A stretch of DNA of 64,000 bases, from NCBI GenBank assembly GCA_023408075.1, contig JAEYKW010000015.1, forward strand, positions 345,665-409,664, in the 5' to 3' direction. The notes beneath the pieces are model-generated. The model saw nothing but the letters and a program-made list of their open reading frames with translations. It was not told where the DNA came from and searched no databases. The position numbers and the translations under genes are program-made. Of the stretch, positions 31,476-39,112 are shown in pieces. How positions within the stretch are numbered: the first letter of the stretch is position 1; every line of letters begins with the position of its first letter. Source of the stretch: Bacillota bacterium (lineage in GTDB: Bacteria; Bacillota; Clostridia; Christensenellales; SZUA-584).

Positions 31476-32108
31476 ATGGAAATATCGCCCCTAGAGAGTC
31501 TTGAAAACAGATTCCCTGTCCTTTTACCTTCAATAAACGGAGCTATTGATGAATCATACTCTGAAGTGGAAATGATGCTGACGACTGATCGATGCAAAAA
31601 ACCTTGCTGGCGTGACTACATCCCAAAATTCTTATATTCCGCTGTGCAAACAAATGTGTGCGACAAGATCAATTTACTGGGGATCCCTGATCTTCGGGCC
31701 GAAATGAAACTTAACAGTCGGCACAACCTCAATCATGTTGAAATCTATGGTCCCGATTTTGTGATGACGATATCTTCTGCAGACGGAGATAAAAAACCAA
31801 GACCTGCCGTTTATAGAGATGAACTCTCAACCGGAGGACAAATAAATTGGTTCCGAGAGTTTAGTGAAAACGATGACGAAGATAAACAGGTTTATTTCAC
31901 AATCACGCATCAGATTAATAAGGACGAGTTGCAAGCTGATGATATAAGAATTATTTTAATGTCATCGTCTTTATGGAGCGAGACTATTAACGAAAGTATA
32001 CGAGATCGTCAAATGCCTATTGAAAATATTACACAGACAAGCACACCGGTTGCGAAGGAAGAGACGATCACCAAGCCCGTAATGCCGGAATTGAAAATAA
32101 CAAATTAA
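31476..32108 (+). CDS. Unknown protein paired with Xre-ImmA, possible toxin-antitoxin partner
   Basis: 210 residues from the ATG with GAGGTG upstream (an in-frame GTG lies 9 nt earlier). It has N-terminal helices with a Cys-Lys-Lys-Pro-Cys-Trp segment (TTDRCKKPCWRDYIPKFLYSAVQTNV), then a beta-rich region (NHVEIYGPDFVMTISSADGD; VYFTITHQINKDELQADDIRIILMSSSLW) and a disordered Thr/Pro tail. No family recognised. It is the first gene of the operon with the Xre-ImmA protein 40 bp downstream, the usual order when such a protein is the antitoxin. Confidence 0.55.
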   Translation: MEISPLESLENRFPVLLPSINGAIDESYSEVEMMLTTDRCKKPCWRDYIPKFLYSAVQTNVCDKINLLGIPDLRAEMKLNSRHNLNHVEIYGPDFVMTISSADGDKKPRPAVYRDELSTGGQINWFREFSENDDEDKQVYFTITHQINKDELQADDIRIILMSSSLWSETINESIRDRQMPIENITQTSTPVAKEETITKPVMPELKITN

Positions 32109-32148
32109 GGTTTAAGCCTTAAATTTAATAAAAAGGAGATGATATGCC

Positions 32149-33291
32149 GTGTCTAGAAGTGATGCATTATTTATTGGACACCGTTTGACAGAGGCACGCG
32201 AAGTTAGAGGTACCACAAAGCAAGAATTAGCAGATTTATTGGGTAAGACTCACCAAACAGTTACCTCATATGAAAATGGATCGTACAATCCGGCACCTGA
32301 AGTAATCGATGATATTTGTCGTATTCTAAAGTTGCCTTTGTCTTTTTTTACAATCGACAGAACCGACAGCTTAATCAATGCCCCGATTCAATTTCGAAGT
32401 TTAAAAAGCGCACACAAGGTCAAAAAACTTCAGATTGAAAGATGGCTTCAGTGGGTGGCAAATCGTGTTGGATACTATAAACAATACATGGACTTCCCTC
32501 CGGTAAACTTACCAAAATTCGATCTTGATTTTGGTAAACTCAGTGAATCTCAGATAGAAAATATAGCAGAAAGCGTGCGGAAGTTTTGGGGGTTAGGTAA
32601 CGGTCCCATAAGCAATTTAACTCTGCTTCTCGAAAACAACGGTATTATTGTTACTCATTATAACTTCGAAGTAAAAGGTTTAGATGCTTGTTCGACGATC
32701 GCTAATGGATTACCGCTAATACTAATCAACACTTTTGAAGCCACGTGCTCAAGGATCCTTATGGATTTAGCACATGAGCTCGGACATCTCGTTTTGCATG
32801 CCGATGTTGATAAAGACGAGATAACCCCTGCTCAGCATAAACAAATGGAAGATCAGGCATGGGATTTTGCTGCTGCATTTTTAATGCCTGCTGATGGCTT
32901 TTCTTGCGAAGTCGTAGACACTAGGCTCACAGCTTTTGCTCTTTTAAAACGAAGGTGGCGCGTCTCGATAGCTGGGATGATTATGCGATGCCGTGAATTG
33001 TGTATAATTGATGATTTCCGAAAAACGTATTTGTTTAAGGAAATGAACAGAAGAAAGATACGTTTAGTCGAACCCCTTGATAACGAATTAAAGATTGAAA
33101 CTCCACATCTTCTTATTGATGCAGAAAAGCTACTAACAGAGTCCGGTGAGTTAACAAAGTGGTATCTTTTAGACGCGTCCTATATTTCAGCTGATGATTA
33201 TTGCAGCATTGTCGGAACTCCGACTGACTATTTTAAACGAGAAACGGTTCAACCGAAGTTAAGGCCAGATTACATTAGAATCGTAAAATAA
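32149..33291 (+). CDS. Xre HTH fused to ImmA/IrrE (COG2856) metallopeptidase domain
   Basis: 380 residues from a GTG start with AAAGGAG 10 nt upstream. HTH at residues about 8-65 (GHRLTEAREVRGTTKQELADLLGKTHQTVTSYENGSYNPAPEVIDDICRILKLPLSFF). The ImmA/IrrE domain, about 165-290, has DLAHELGHLVLHAD near residue 205 with an intact HExxH and a downstream EDQAWDFAAAFLMP providing the third ligand. The C-terminal 90 residues are unassigned. Proteins of this build act as antitoxins (COG2856-Xre systems such as RosmerTA) or as anti-repressors of mobile elements (ImmA of ICEBs1). Confidence 0.88.
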   Translation: MSRSDALFIGHRLTEAREVRGTTKQELADLLGKTHQTVTSYENGSYNPAPEVIDDICRILKLPLSFFTIDRTDSLINAPIQFRSLKSAHKVKKLQIERWLQWVANRVGYYKQYMDFPPVNLPKFDLDFGKLSESQIENIAESVRKFWGLGNGPISNLTLLLENNGIIVTHYNFEVKGLDACSTIANGLPLILINTFEATCSRILMDLAHELGHLVLHADVDKDEITPAQHKQMEDQAWDFAAAFLMPADGFSCEVVDTRLTAFALLKRRWRVSIAGMIMRCRELCIIDDFRKTYLFKEMNRRKIRLVEPLDNELKIETPHLLIDAEKLLTESGELTKWYLLDASYISADDYCSIVGTPTDYFKRETVQPKLRPDYIRIVK

Positions 33292-33308
33292 GCCGGGAGC
33301 TATTTTAA

Positions 33309-34322
33309 ATGGATGATAATAAAGGCAGGATCATTCTCTATCAAACCGAGGATGGCCGGACGAAGATCGATGTCAGAATGGATAACGAAACAGTATGGCT
33401 CTCGCTCGATCAATTGGCTGATCTGTTTCAGCGCGATAAATCTACGATCTCGAGGCATATAAAAAACATCTTTGAAGAGGGCGAGCTTTCTATGCAATCA
33501 GTTGTTGCAACTTTTGCAACAACTGCTGCTGATAAAAAAACATATCAAGTCACTTATTATAGCCTCGATGCCGTGATCGCAGTTGGCTACCGAGTGAAAT
33601 CGCACAGAGGCACACAGTTCAGGATTTGGGCGACTGAGCGCCTAAAGGAATACCTCGTTAAGGGCTTCACAATGAACGACGACCTGCTTAAAAAGGCGGG
33701 TGGCGGTGATTATTTTGAAGAACTCCTTGAGCGCATCCGGGATATCCGATCTTCGGAGAAGGTGTTTTATCGCAAGATACTCGACATCTACGCGACCAGC
33801 GTCGATTATGACCCGAGAGCCGACATATCCCAGACGTTCTTTAAAACCATACAGAACAAAATGCATTGGGCCGCTCACGGTCACACAGCAGCCGAAGTTG
33901 TATTCTTAAGAGCTGATGCCGTCAAGCCTTTTATGGGCATGACGTCTTTTCAAGGAAGCAAGCCAACGAAAGCAGAAAGCACCATCGCCAAGAATTATTT
34001 GACCGGTGAAGAGTTAAATATCTTAAACCGCATTGTGAACGCCTATCTGGAATTTGCAGAGTTGCAGGCCATTCGCCGCAACACGATGGCCATGCACGAA
34101 TGGATATTAAAGCTGGATGACTTTCTCAAAATGACGGACAGCAACATTCTCACGCACTCAGGAAGCGTCTCTCATAAAGACGCCGAGATAAAAGCGGTGC
34201 AAGAATACGAAAAATATAAAAGGCTGCACCAGGACAAGCTTTCACCGGTGGAACAGCACTTTTTAGAGAGCATCGAAAAAACCAAAAAGCTACTTGATAA
34301 AAAAGATAAGAAGGACAAATAA
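33309..34322 (+). CDS. RhuM family protein
   Basis: 337 residues. The N-terminal region (GRIILYQTEDGRTKIDVRMDNETVWLSLDQLADLFQRDKSTISRHIKNIFEEGEL) carries a HTH-like DNA-binding motif. The centre, TYQVTYYSLDAVIAVGYRVKSHRGTQFRIWATERLKEYLVKGFTMND, is the RhuM/virulence-associated signature. Family members are common on genomic islands and prophages and their biochemical role is not settled. It starts 17 bp after the Xre-ImmA gene, so it should share its transcript. Confidence 0.88.
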   Translation: MDDNKGRIILYQTEDGRTKIDVRMDNETVWLSLDQLADLFQRDKSTISRHIKNIFEEGELSMQSVVATFATTAADKKTYQVTYYSLDAVIAVGYRVKSHRGTQFRIWATERLKEYLVKGFTMNDDLLKKAGGGDYFEELLERIRDIRSSEKVFYRKILDIYATSVDYDPRADISQTFFKTIQNKMHWAAHGHTAAEVVFLRADAVKPFMGMTSFQGSKPTKAESTIAKNYLTGEELNILNRIVNAYLEFAELQAIRRNTMAMHEWILKLDDFLKMTDSNILTHSGSVSHKDAEIKAVQEYEKYKRLHQDKLSPVEQHFLESIEKTKKLLDKKDKKDK

Positions 34323-34348
34323 TCGGCCAGTCGAGGAAGGGAGTCCGC

Positions 34349-35521
34349 ATGCCACGTGAAGCAAAGATAAAAAAGCGCCCTGACGGCTTCTATCAGCGAT
34401 CAATCACCGTGGGCCGCCGCCCGGACGGAAAACCGCAGCGCAAAACCATATACGCCAAAACACTCAAGGAGCTCGAGGCCAAGGCTGCCGAGTTTGAAAG
34501 ACAACTTCTTCACGGTACACTCTCCAGTGATGAAAAGATGACTTTCGGTGAGCTGGCTGCGGTGTGGCTCCGGGATTATAAACCGGGCATCAGTATCACC
34601 ACGCGCACCATGTACAAAAGGGTGCTGGATACCCACCTGCTGCCGGAGCTGGCCGTATATAAGCTGAAGGATCTCAAACCCCATCATCTACAGACCATCA
34701 TCAATCGCATGGCTGAGAGCGGCAAAGCAGAGAGCACAATGCGAAAGGTTAAGTTGACCGCCGCCCAAATCCTTCAGATCGCCATGGATAACGATATTCT
34801 TTACCGCAACGTATTTTCAAAAGTCAATGTCCCGGATGTGCCTGCCGCCAAGCGCCGCCCGCTGACAGACGAAGAGGTCAAGCTTGTGGTAGATACTCAT
34901 ACCGGCCACCGCATGGGCGTGCCCGTGCTGCTGCTGCTGTATTGTGGGCTGCGCCGTGGCGAGCTGCTCGCGCTCACATGGAATGATATTGATCTGAAAA
35001 ACAAAACTGTTACTGTCAACAAGGCGGCAGTATTCGATGTGAATATCACGCTGATGCAGACCCCCAAGTCGGCCGCAGGCGTTCGAACGGTCCCGCTGCC
35101 CGATAATGTCTTGGAGGCCGTCAGCGCCGCCAGAAAGGCCGCACAATCGACAATGGTCTGCCCTGCAACGGATGGCCGCATTATGTCGGCTTCAGCCCTT
35201 ACTAAGGCTTGGAGTAGCTATCTACACTATCTCAACATTAAAGCCGGTGGTCGTGACGCATCACGGACCCGCCCCAAACTCTCGGTGATCGACAACCTGA
35301 CTCCGCATATGTTCAGGCATACATACGCCACCATTCTTTATAACGCCGGTGTCGATGTGAAGAGCGCGCAGCGGTTTCTCGGGCATGCCGATATCAATGT
35401 CACGCTTAAGATATACACCCATCTTTCAGCCCAAAAAGAGCAGGAAGCTATCGACTCATTGAACCGTCATTTAAGCAGTAATGAAACACGAAAAAATTCT
35501 GATGCAGTAAAAATGCAGTAA
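34349..35521 (+). CDS. int: Tyrosine-recombinase integrase
   Basis: 390 residues. An N-terminal AP2-like arm-binding region (KIKKRPDGFYQRSITVGRRPDGKPQRKTIYAKTLKELEAKAAEFE) precedes a SAM-like core-binding domain (SSDEKMTFGELAAVWLRDYK). The catalytic domain has Arg in LLLYCGLRRGELLALTW, HxxR in HMFRHTYATILY, and LGHADINVTLKIYTHLS with the final His and nucleophilic Tyr. GGAAGGGAG precedes the ATG. Its last codons lie within the right ATGCAGTAA element, 80 bp from attR. It starts 26 bp after RhuM and may be read from the cargo promoter. Confidence 0.95.
   Translation: MPREAKIKKRPDGFYQRSITVGRRPDGKPQRKTIYAKTLKELEAKAAEFERQLLHGTLSSDEKMTFGELAAVWLRDYKPGISITTRTMYKRVLDTHLLPELAVYKLKDLKPHHLQTIINRMAESGKAESTMRKVKLTAAQILQIAMDNDILYRNVFSKVNVPDVPAAKRRPLTDEEVKLVVDTHTGHRMGVPVLLLLYCGLRRGELLALTWNDIDLKNKTVTVNKAAVFDVNITLMQTPKSAAGVRTVPLPDNVLEAVSAARKAAQSTMVCPATDGRIMSASALTKAWSSYLHYLNIKAGGRDASRTRPKLSVIDNLTPHMFRHTYATILYNAGVDVKSAQRFLGHADINVTLKIYTHLSAQKEQEAIDSLNRHLSSNETRKNSDAVKMQ
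35497..35521. repeat. Right copy of tandem ATGCAGTAA element
   Basis: Identical over 25 bp to 1539-1563. It overlaps the last codons and stop of the integrase gene. Confidence 0.6.
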
Positions 35522-35568
35522 TCGGCTATTTTCGAGGGTAAAAATAGGCTCTCTAGGAAATAAAAAAA

Positions 35569-35593
35569 CCCTCGAAAGTGCCTATTTCAAGGG
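35569..35593 (-). terminator. Terminator shared by tRNA-Lys and integrase
   Basis: On the minus strand, arms CCCTTGAAA and TTTCGAGGG (one G-T pair) are followed by TTTTTTTATTT, ending the tRNA-Lys transcript. On the plus strand the hairpin is followed by CTTTTC, so it may also stop integrase transcription. Confidence 0.7.
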
Positions 35594-35600
35594 CTTTTCA

Positions 35601-35650
35601 GCCTGGTGACCCACCGGAGATTCGAACTCCGGACACCTTGATTAAAAGTC
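35601..35650. repeat. attR core repeat (within tRNA-Lys)
   Basis: Perfect 50-bp copy of 1367-1416. Here the repeat continues into the 5' half of tRNA-Lys, so the host gene is kept whole. Confidence 0.95.
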
Positions 35651-35679
35651 AAGTGCTCTACCGCCTGAGCTAGTGGGTC
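35604..35679 (-). tRNA. tRNA-Lys(UUU)
   Basis: 76 nt with encoded CCA. Acceptor GACCCAC/GTGGGTC; the anticodon loop ACTTTTAA gives TTT; the T arm has GTTCGAATC. This is the prophage integration target. The 3' half comes from the phage attachment site, so the functional sequence is restored. Confidence 0.97.
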
Positions 35680-35680
35680 A

Positions 35681-36118
35681 TGTCTATCATGTTTTGTGGC
35701 AGAGAGCCTTTGCAGCTTCCGGCAATCGAATCCGCCGTCTCAAACCCTGCCGAACGATTATAGCATAAGCGTTTTTGATTTGTAAACCCTCAAAATAGAT
35801 TATTTCTAATTTCCTTTGAGCCTTTTAGTGACATCATATTTAACCCCGGCGTATATGGCACATGTTGACAAACCCACGCATCGCCGTTATCATTTTAATC
35901 AACCGGCCGATAGTTAACTATTCACGAACCTCATGAAACAATAAGCCATTTTTATGAGCTTGTACGGGTATTAACAAAGCTTATACTTTCATAAAAGGAT
36001 GAAAGGGGCAAGCGGCAATGTTCAAACTGTATTGCAGGATTTTTTCAAGCAGTCATGAGGCTGGCGACAGGTAATAGCTGCTCTTATGGCAGCACGATAA
36101 CCGACAAGAGGTTGTTTA
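35681..36118. other. 438-bp gap with two promoter-like sites and a long leader
   Basis: The tRNA-Lys promoter lies at 35757-35786 (minus). On the plus strand, TTGACA (35865-35870), 17 bp and TATCAT (35888-35893) form a good promoter about 220 nt before the gene at 36119. A second candidate is TTGTAC-16-TATACT near 35958-35985. An 18-codon frame (MFKLYCRIFSSSHEAGDR) follows the second. The leader has a GCTGC/GCAGC hairpin but matches no riboswitch I can identify. Confidence 0.45.
35757..35786 (-). promoter_or_regulatory. tRNA-Lys promoter
   Basis: TTTACA (35781-35786), 18-bp spacer, and TATAAT (35757-35762) with a TGC extension, about 78 bp before the tRNA 5' end. Confidence 0.8.
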
Positions 36119-36376
36119 ATGCAAGTCGATAATGCCACAGAGCTTGGCCATTTTGTTGATAGAGTTTACACATCAATAGGCGGCTCACAATCAAAATATG
36201 ATGCATTATTTCAGAAAATCATAGGCGGCTGTCATTGTATTCCGCCTACCGAATGGTTTGGCGATGTGTATCTTACCTTTAGAAAGCTGCTCGAAGACCA
36301 TGCCATTATTGATGAGACTTTGACCAAACAAGCGGAAGAAGTTGTTGGGCATTTTCAGGACTATTTCCAATATTAA
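36119..36376 (+). CDS. Small hypothetical protein
   Basis: 85 residues, mostly helical: MQVDNATELGHFVDRVYTSIGGSQSKYDALFQKIIGGCHCIPPTEWFGDVYLTFRKLLEDHAIID. An AAGAGG ribosome-binding site precedes the ATG, and a good promoter lies upstream. It stands alone between tRNA genes on the opposite strand. No family recognised; the promoter and site support a real gene. Confidence 0.55.
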   Translation: MQVDNATELGHFVDRVYTSIGGSQSKYDALFQKIIGGCHCIPPTEWFGDVYLTFRKLLEDHAIIDETLTKQAEEVVGHFQDYFQY

Positions 36377-36456
36377 ATATGCCAATCTCACATTTCAAGT
36401 CATCAACAGCTGTTTAGTAATCCGCATATAACACCATCATCAGCTTCAGATAAAAT

Positions 36457-36478
36457 AAAAAAAGCCTTCGAAGCTTTT
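36457..36478 (-). terminator. Terminator of the tRNA cluster
   Basis: Minus strand: a short stem AAAAGC/GCTTTT around TTCGAAG, then TTTTTTTATTTTA. It lies 30 nt after tRNA-Gln. Confidence 0.6.
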
Positions 36479-36509
36479 CATATCTCTTAGCTATTGCATT
36501 TAAAGAGTT

Positions 36510-36584
36510 TGGCTGGGGTGGCAGGATTTGAACCTACGAATGCGGGAGTCAAAGTCCCGTGCCTTACCGCTTGGCTACACCCCA
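36510..36584 (-). tRNA. tRNA-Gln(UUG)
   Basis: 75 nt with CCA. Acceptor TGGGGTG/CACCCCA; the anticodon loop in GGGACTTTGACTCCC gives TTG; the T arm has GGTTCAAATCC. Confidence 0.97.
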
Positions 36585-36603
36585 TCGGCAAACGGAGTAA
36601 TAA

Positions 36604-36681
36604 TGGGGTGAGTAGTGGGATTCGAACCCACGGCCTCCAGGGCCACAACCTGGCGCTCTAACCAACTGAGCTATACCCACC
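36604..36681 (-). tRNA. tRNA-His(GUG)
   Basis: 78 nt including G-1 and CCA. Acceptor GTGGGTA/TACTCAC with the extra 5' G opposite C73; the anticodon loop TTGTGGC gives GTG. Confidence 0.97.
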
Positions 36682-36722
36682 ATGAATCGCCTCAAAAAGC
36701 CGCCTTTCTGAGGCACGATATT

Positions 36723-36799
36723 TGGCGCGCCTGCGGGGACTCGAACCCTGGACACACGGCTTAGAAGGCCGTTGCTCTATCCTGCTGAGCTACAGGCGC
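36723..36799 (-). tRNA. tRNA-Arg(UCU)
   Basis: 77 nt with CCA. Acceptor GCGCCTG/CAGGCGC; the anticodon loop CTTCTAA gives TCT. First gene of the Arg-His-Gln transcript. Confidence 0.97.
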
Positions 36800-36850
36800 A
36801 CACCGTCAGCCGCTAAAAGCCGAGCACCATCGAGCAACCGACAGAACGAA

Positions 36851-36879
36851 ATATTATCATATGTGAACCACAATGTCAA
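36851..36879 (-). promoter_or_regulatory. Promoter of the Arg-His-Gln tRNA operon
   Basis: TTGACA (36874-36879), 17-bp spacer, TAATAT (36851-36856), about 50 bp before tRNA-Arg. Confidence 0.8.
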
Positions 36880-36892
36880 GACACTGTGCCGC

Positions 36893-37660
36893 TCATTTAT
36901 CGTTTACGGGAGCGTCTTTTTTTGTGCCGCCGCCTAAAAACCGCGCCGTTTTGAGCGGGCGCTGCAGCACATGCTCCAGATAAGCGATCAGCGCCGCGCT
37001 CAGGCGTTTTTGCACGTCTTCGCTGATAGCAAGGCTCCCCAAGTCCTTCGCGGCTGTGCGGGCAAGTGAACGCAGTGCGCTTAGAAACGCGTCGTCAATC
37101 GGCTCTGCTTTGACCCCGTGCGCGCAATTCGCGCAGAGCGCACCGCCGTGCTCCGCCGAGAACTTGACGAGCGGCGGTTCGCTGCCGCAGGCTGCGCAAA
37201 CGGCAAGGCTCGGATACACGCCTTCGATATGCAGCAGCCGCTGCAAAAACCAGCATACCACCGTACCGGACGGCGCAGTGCCGGTATCGAGCGCGTACAG
37301 CGCGTTGACCGTCAGCGTGAACAAGCCCGACGGCACGTCGTCTTCCTGTGCCACCTTATCCACCGCATCCGCAATAAAGCACGCGGCGGCATACGCGTCG
37401 TAGTCGCCTTGGAGCCCAAAGAATGTACGCCGAATTCCACAGCCTTTGACGCCGTAGCGCCCGTCCTTCTCAAAGAACGAGTAATCGCCGCAGCAAAAAA
37501 GCGACGCGGCGGAAAACAGCTTGGACGCGGGCTTTTTGCAGCCGCGTATCCGCGCGGACATGCGCCCATAGTCCTGAGTCAGCAGCGTCACCATTTTATC
37601 GTTGTCGTTATAATCGACCGTCCGTATCACGACGGCCATCGTGTCGCGTCCGGCTCCCAT
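36893..37660 (-). CDS. recO: DNA repair protein RecO
   Basis: 255 residues. An N-terminal OB fold (AVVIRTVDYNDNDKMVTLLTQDYGRMSARIRGCKKPASKLFSAASLF) is followed by a helical domain and a four-cysteine zinc site (CAACGSEPP...ALCANC). RecO loads RecA with RecR at gapped DNA. The gene is separated from era by the 556-bp repeat region although the two are usually adjacent. The ATG at 37660 has only a weak site. Confidence 0.93.
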   Translation of the reverse strand: MGAGRDTMAVVIRTVDYNDNDKMVTLLTQDYGRMSARIRGCKKPASKLFSAASLFCCGDYSFFEKDGRYGVKGCGIRRTFFGLQGDYDAYAAACFIADAVDKVAQEDDVPSGLFTLTVNALYALDTGTAPSGTVVCWFLQRLLHIEGVYPSLAVCAACGSEPPLVKFSAEHGGALCANCAHGVKAEPIDDAFLSALRSLARTAAKDLGSLAISEDVQKRLSAALIAYLEHVLQRPLKTARFLGGGTKKDAPVNDK

Positions 37661-37760
37661 GCCTACTTACAGCCGGACTCACGCATCACGCGCATGAATC
37701 TTACAGCAGAGATACCATATCTCGTTTTCATTTTACACTGCTCTTTCATAAGTTTCTAAG

Positions 37761-37859
37761 CAATCCTCCGTCGCGCTGTGCGCGCTGCCTTGGCTTGGCT
37801 TATGCGCCGAACAGAGGCTCCTTTGGAAAGGAGCTGTCAGCTTTGCTGACTGAGGATTG
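37761..37859. repeat. MITE-like repeat, copy 1
   Basis: 99 bp bounded by inverted CAATCCTC and GAGGATTG. The right half (CTCCTTTxGAAAGGAGCTG, then TCAGCTTTGCTGACTGAGG) recurs in copy 2. Internal palindromes (GCGCGC, CTCCTTT/AAAGGAG, CAGC/GCTG) suggest a folded intergenic RNA or non-autonomous element. Confidence 0.75.
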
Positions 37860-37891
37860 ATTTATATTCAAATCAACAACTTCGTACGGAA

Positions 37892-38175
37892 CAATCCTCC
37901 GTCGCGTTGCGCGCGCTGCCTCCTTTCAAAAGGAGGCCAGGGTTACGTTGCGAAATATGGCTCCTTTTAAAAGGAGCTCAGCTTGATGAAAAACCCCTGT
38001 CTGTCATGCTGAGGAGCGAAGCGACGTGACTACGAAGTGGAAAGCATCCCATAGTAAAACGCTTTAAACATGGGATTCCTCAATCGCTTACGCTCAATCG
38101 GAATGACAATTGAAACTTTGTCAGCAGCCTGAGCTCCTTTTGAAAGGAGCTGTCAGCTTTGCTGACTGAGGATTG
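37892..38175. repeat. MITE-like repeat, copy 2, interrupted
   Basis: 284 bp between the same CAATCCTC and GAGGATTG ends. The start (CAATCCTCCGTCGCG then TGCGCGCTGCC) and end match copy 1. The middle holds extra CTCCTTTTAAAAGGAG palindromes and the nested 107-bp element. Confidence 0.7.
38002..38108. repeat. Nested TGTCAT...ATGACA element
   Basis: 107 bp with imperfect inverted ends (TGTCATGCTGA / TCGGAATGACA) and internal AGCGAAGCG. The TGTCATxCTGAG...GAATGACA form is a widespread interspersed intergenic repeat type in bacteria. It lies inside MITE-like copy 2. Confidence 0.65.
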
Positions 38176-38216
38176 ATTGATACGCATTCAACACTATCAC
38201 AAGGAATAAGTCACCG

Positions 38217-39104
38217 TTATTCGTACCCAAGCTCGCGCATCACGCGCGTGCTGTCGCGCCAGCCTTCCTCCACCTTCACCCAAAGCTCTAAGAACACCTT
38301 CGCATCGAACAGCATCTCGAGGTCCTTTCTCGCTTCGGTGCCTATGGATTTAAGCATTTTGCCGCCGCGCCCGATGATGATGCCCTTGTGCGTCTCACGC
38401 TCGCAGATGATCGTCGCGGATACGTCCACGATGTCCTTATCCTCGCGGCGCTTGACGCTGTTCACAAACACGCCGATGCCGTGCGGCACCTCTTCCTGCA
38501 GCAGCCGCAGCGCTTTCTCACGAATCATCTCCGCCGCGATAATGCGCTCGGGCTGATCCGTGTATTCGTCATCGGGATAGTATTTCGGGCCGGGCACGAG
38601 AAACTGCTTTAAGCTCGCGAGCAACTCGTCCACGCCGTCGCCGTTCTTCGCCGATATCAGATGCGGCTCTGTGTCGAGCCCAGCGTCTTTGAGCTTTTGT
38701 GCTTCGTCAATGCTTTTCTGCTTGCCCGCCGCGTCCGTTTTGTTCACCGCCGCCACCACGGGCAGCCCGCCTTTCAGCAGCTTGTCGAGCAGCGCGAGGT
38801 CTTCCTGCTCAACGCCGCGCTGCGCGTCGCACATAAAAAGAATTGCTTCCACGTCACGCGCGGAATCGAATGCGGTTTTCACCATGAAGTCGCCGAGCCT
38901 GTTGCGCGGCGAGTGCACGCCCGGTGTGTCGAGAAACACCATCTGGTAATCCTGCCCCGTCACCACGCCCGATATGCGGCTGCGCGTTGTCTGCGGCTTT
39001 TTTGATACGATCGCGACCTTCGCGCCCACGATACGGTTCATGATTGTCGATTTTCCCACGTTGGGCCGCCCGACAATGGCGATAAATGCCGATTTATGTT
39101 CCAC
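38217..39104 (-). CDS. era: GTPase Era
   Basis: 295 residues from a GTG start. G1 GRPNVGKST, effector region KPQTTRSRISG, G3 DTPGVH, G4 NKTD and G5 SAKNGDG are all present. The C-terminal KH domain (IICERETHKGIIIGRGGKMLKSIGTEARKDLE) binds 16S rRNA near its 3' end. Era acts in 30S subunit maturation. Downstream of cdd in the same operon. Confidence 0.97.
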   Translation of the reverse strand: MEHKSAFIAIVGRPNVGKSTIMNRIVGAKVAIVSKKPQTTRSRISGVVTGQDYQMVFLDTPGVHSPRNRLGDFMVKTAFDSARDVEAILFMCDAQRGVEQEDLALLDKLLKGGLPVVAAVNKTDAAGKQKSIDEAQKLKDAGLDTEPHLISAKNGDGVDELLASLKQFLVPGPKYYPDDEYTDQPERIIAAEMIREKALRLLQEEVPHGIGVFVNSVKRREDKDIVDVSATIICERETHKGIIIGRGGKMLKSIGTEARKDLEMLFDAKVFLELWVKVEEGWRDSTRVMRELGYE

Positions 39105-39112
39105 TTTCGCTT

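Larger units (their letters stand above)
1367..35650. mobile_element. Complete siphovirus-type prophage integrated in tRNA-Lys
   Basis: The element is bounded by the 50-bp perfect repeat 1367-1416 / 35601-35650, which is the 3' half of tRNA-Lys. Every module of an HK97-type cos-like temperate siphovirus is present: integrase, excisionase-like protein, repressors, replication, HNH/TerS/TerL, portal, protease, capsid, connectors, tail with frameshifted chaperone, tape measure, Dit, fibres, holin-like proteins and endolysin. No structural gene has an obvious frameshift or stop, so it may be inducible. The region 27500-33300 is clearly more AT-rich than the structural genes, which fits separately acquired control and cargo genes. 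Confidence 0.95.
37661..38216. other. 556-bp intergenic region made mostly of MITE-like repeats
   Basis: No gene. It contains two elements with CAATCCTC/GAGGATTG ends, one of them carrying a different nested element (listed separately), plus short flanks. Confidence 0.7.

Noticed and set aside
35990..36118. Cyclic di-GMP riboswitch in the leader of the small gene
   Set aside because: A few short segments recalled the class, but the conserved core elements are not present in order.
37761..38175. Small regulatory RNA or protein genes in the repeat region
   Set aside because: All open frames are short and lie within repeat copies; the inverted-end structure explains the sequence better.
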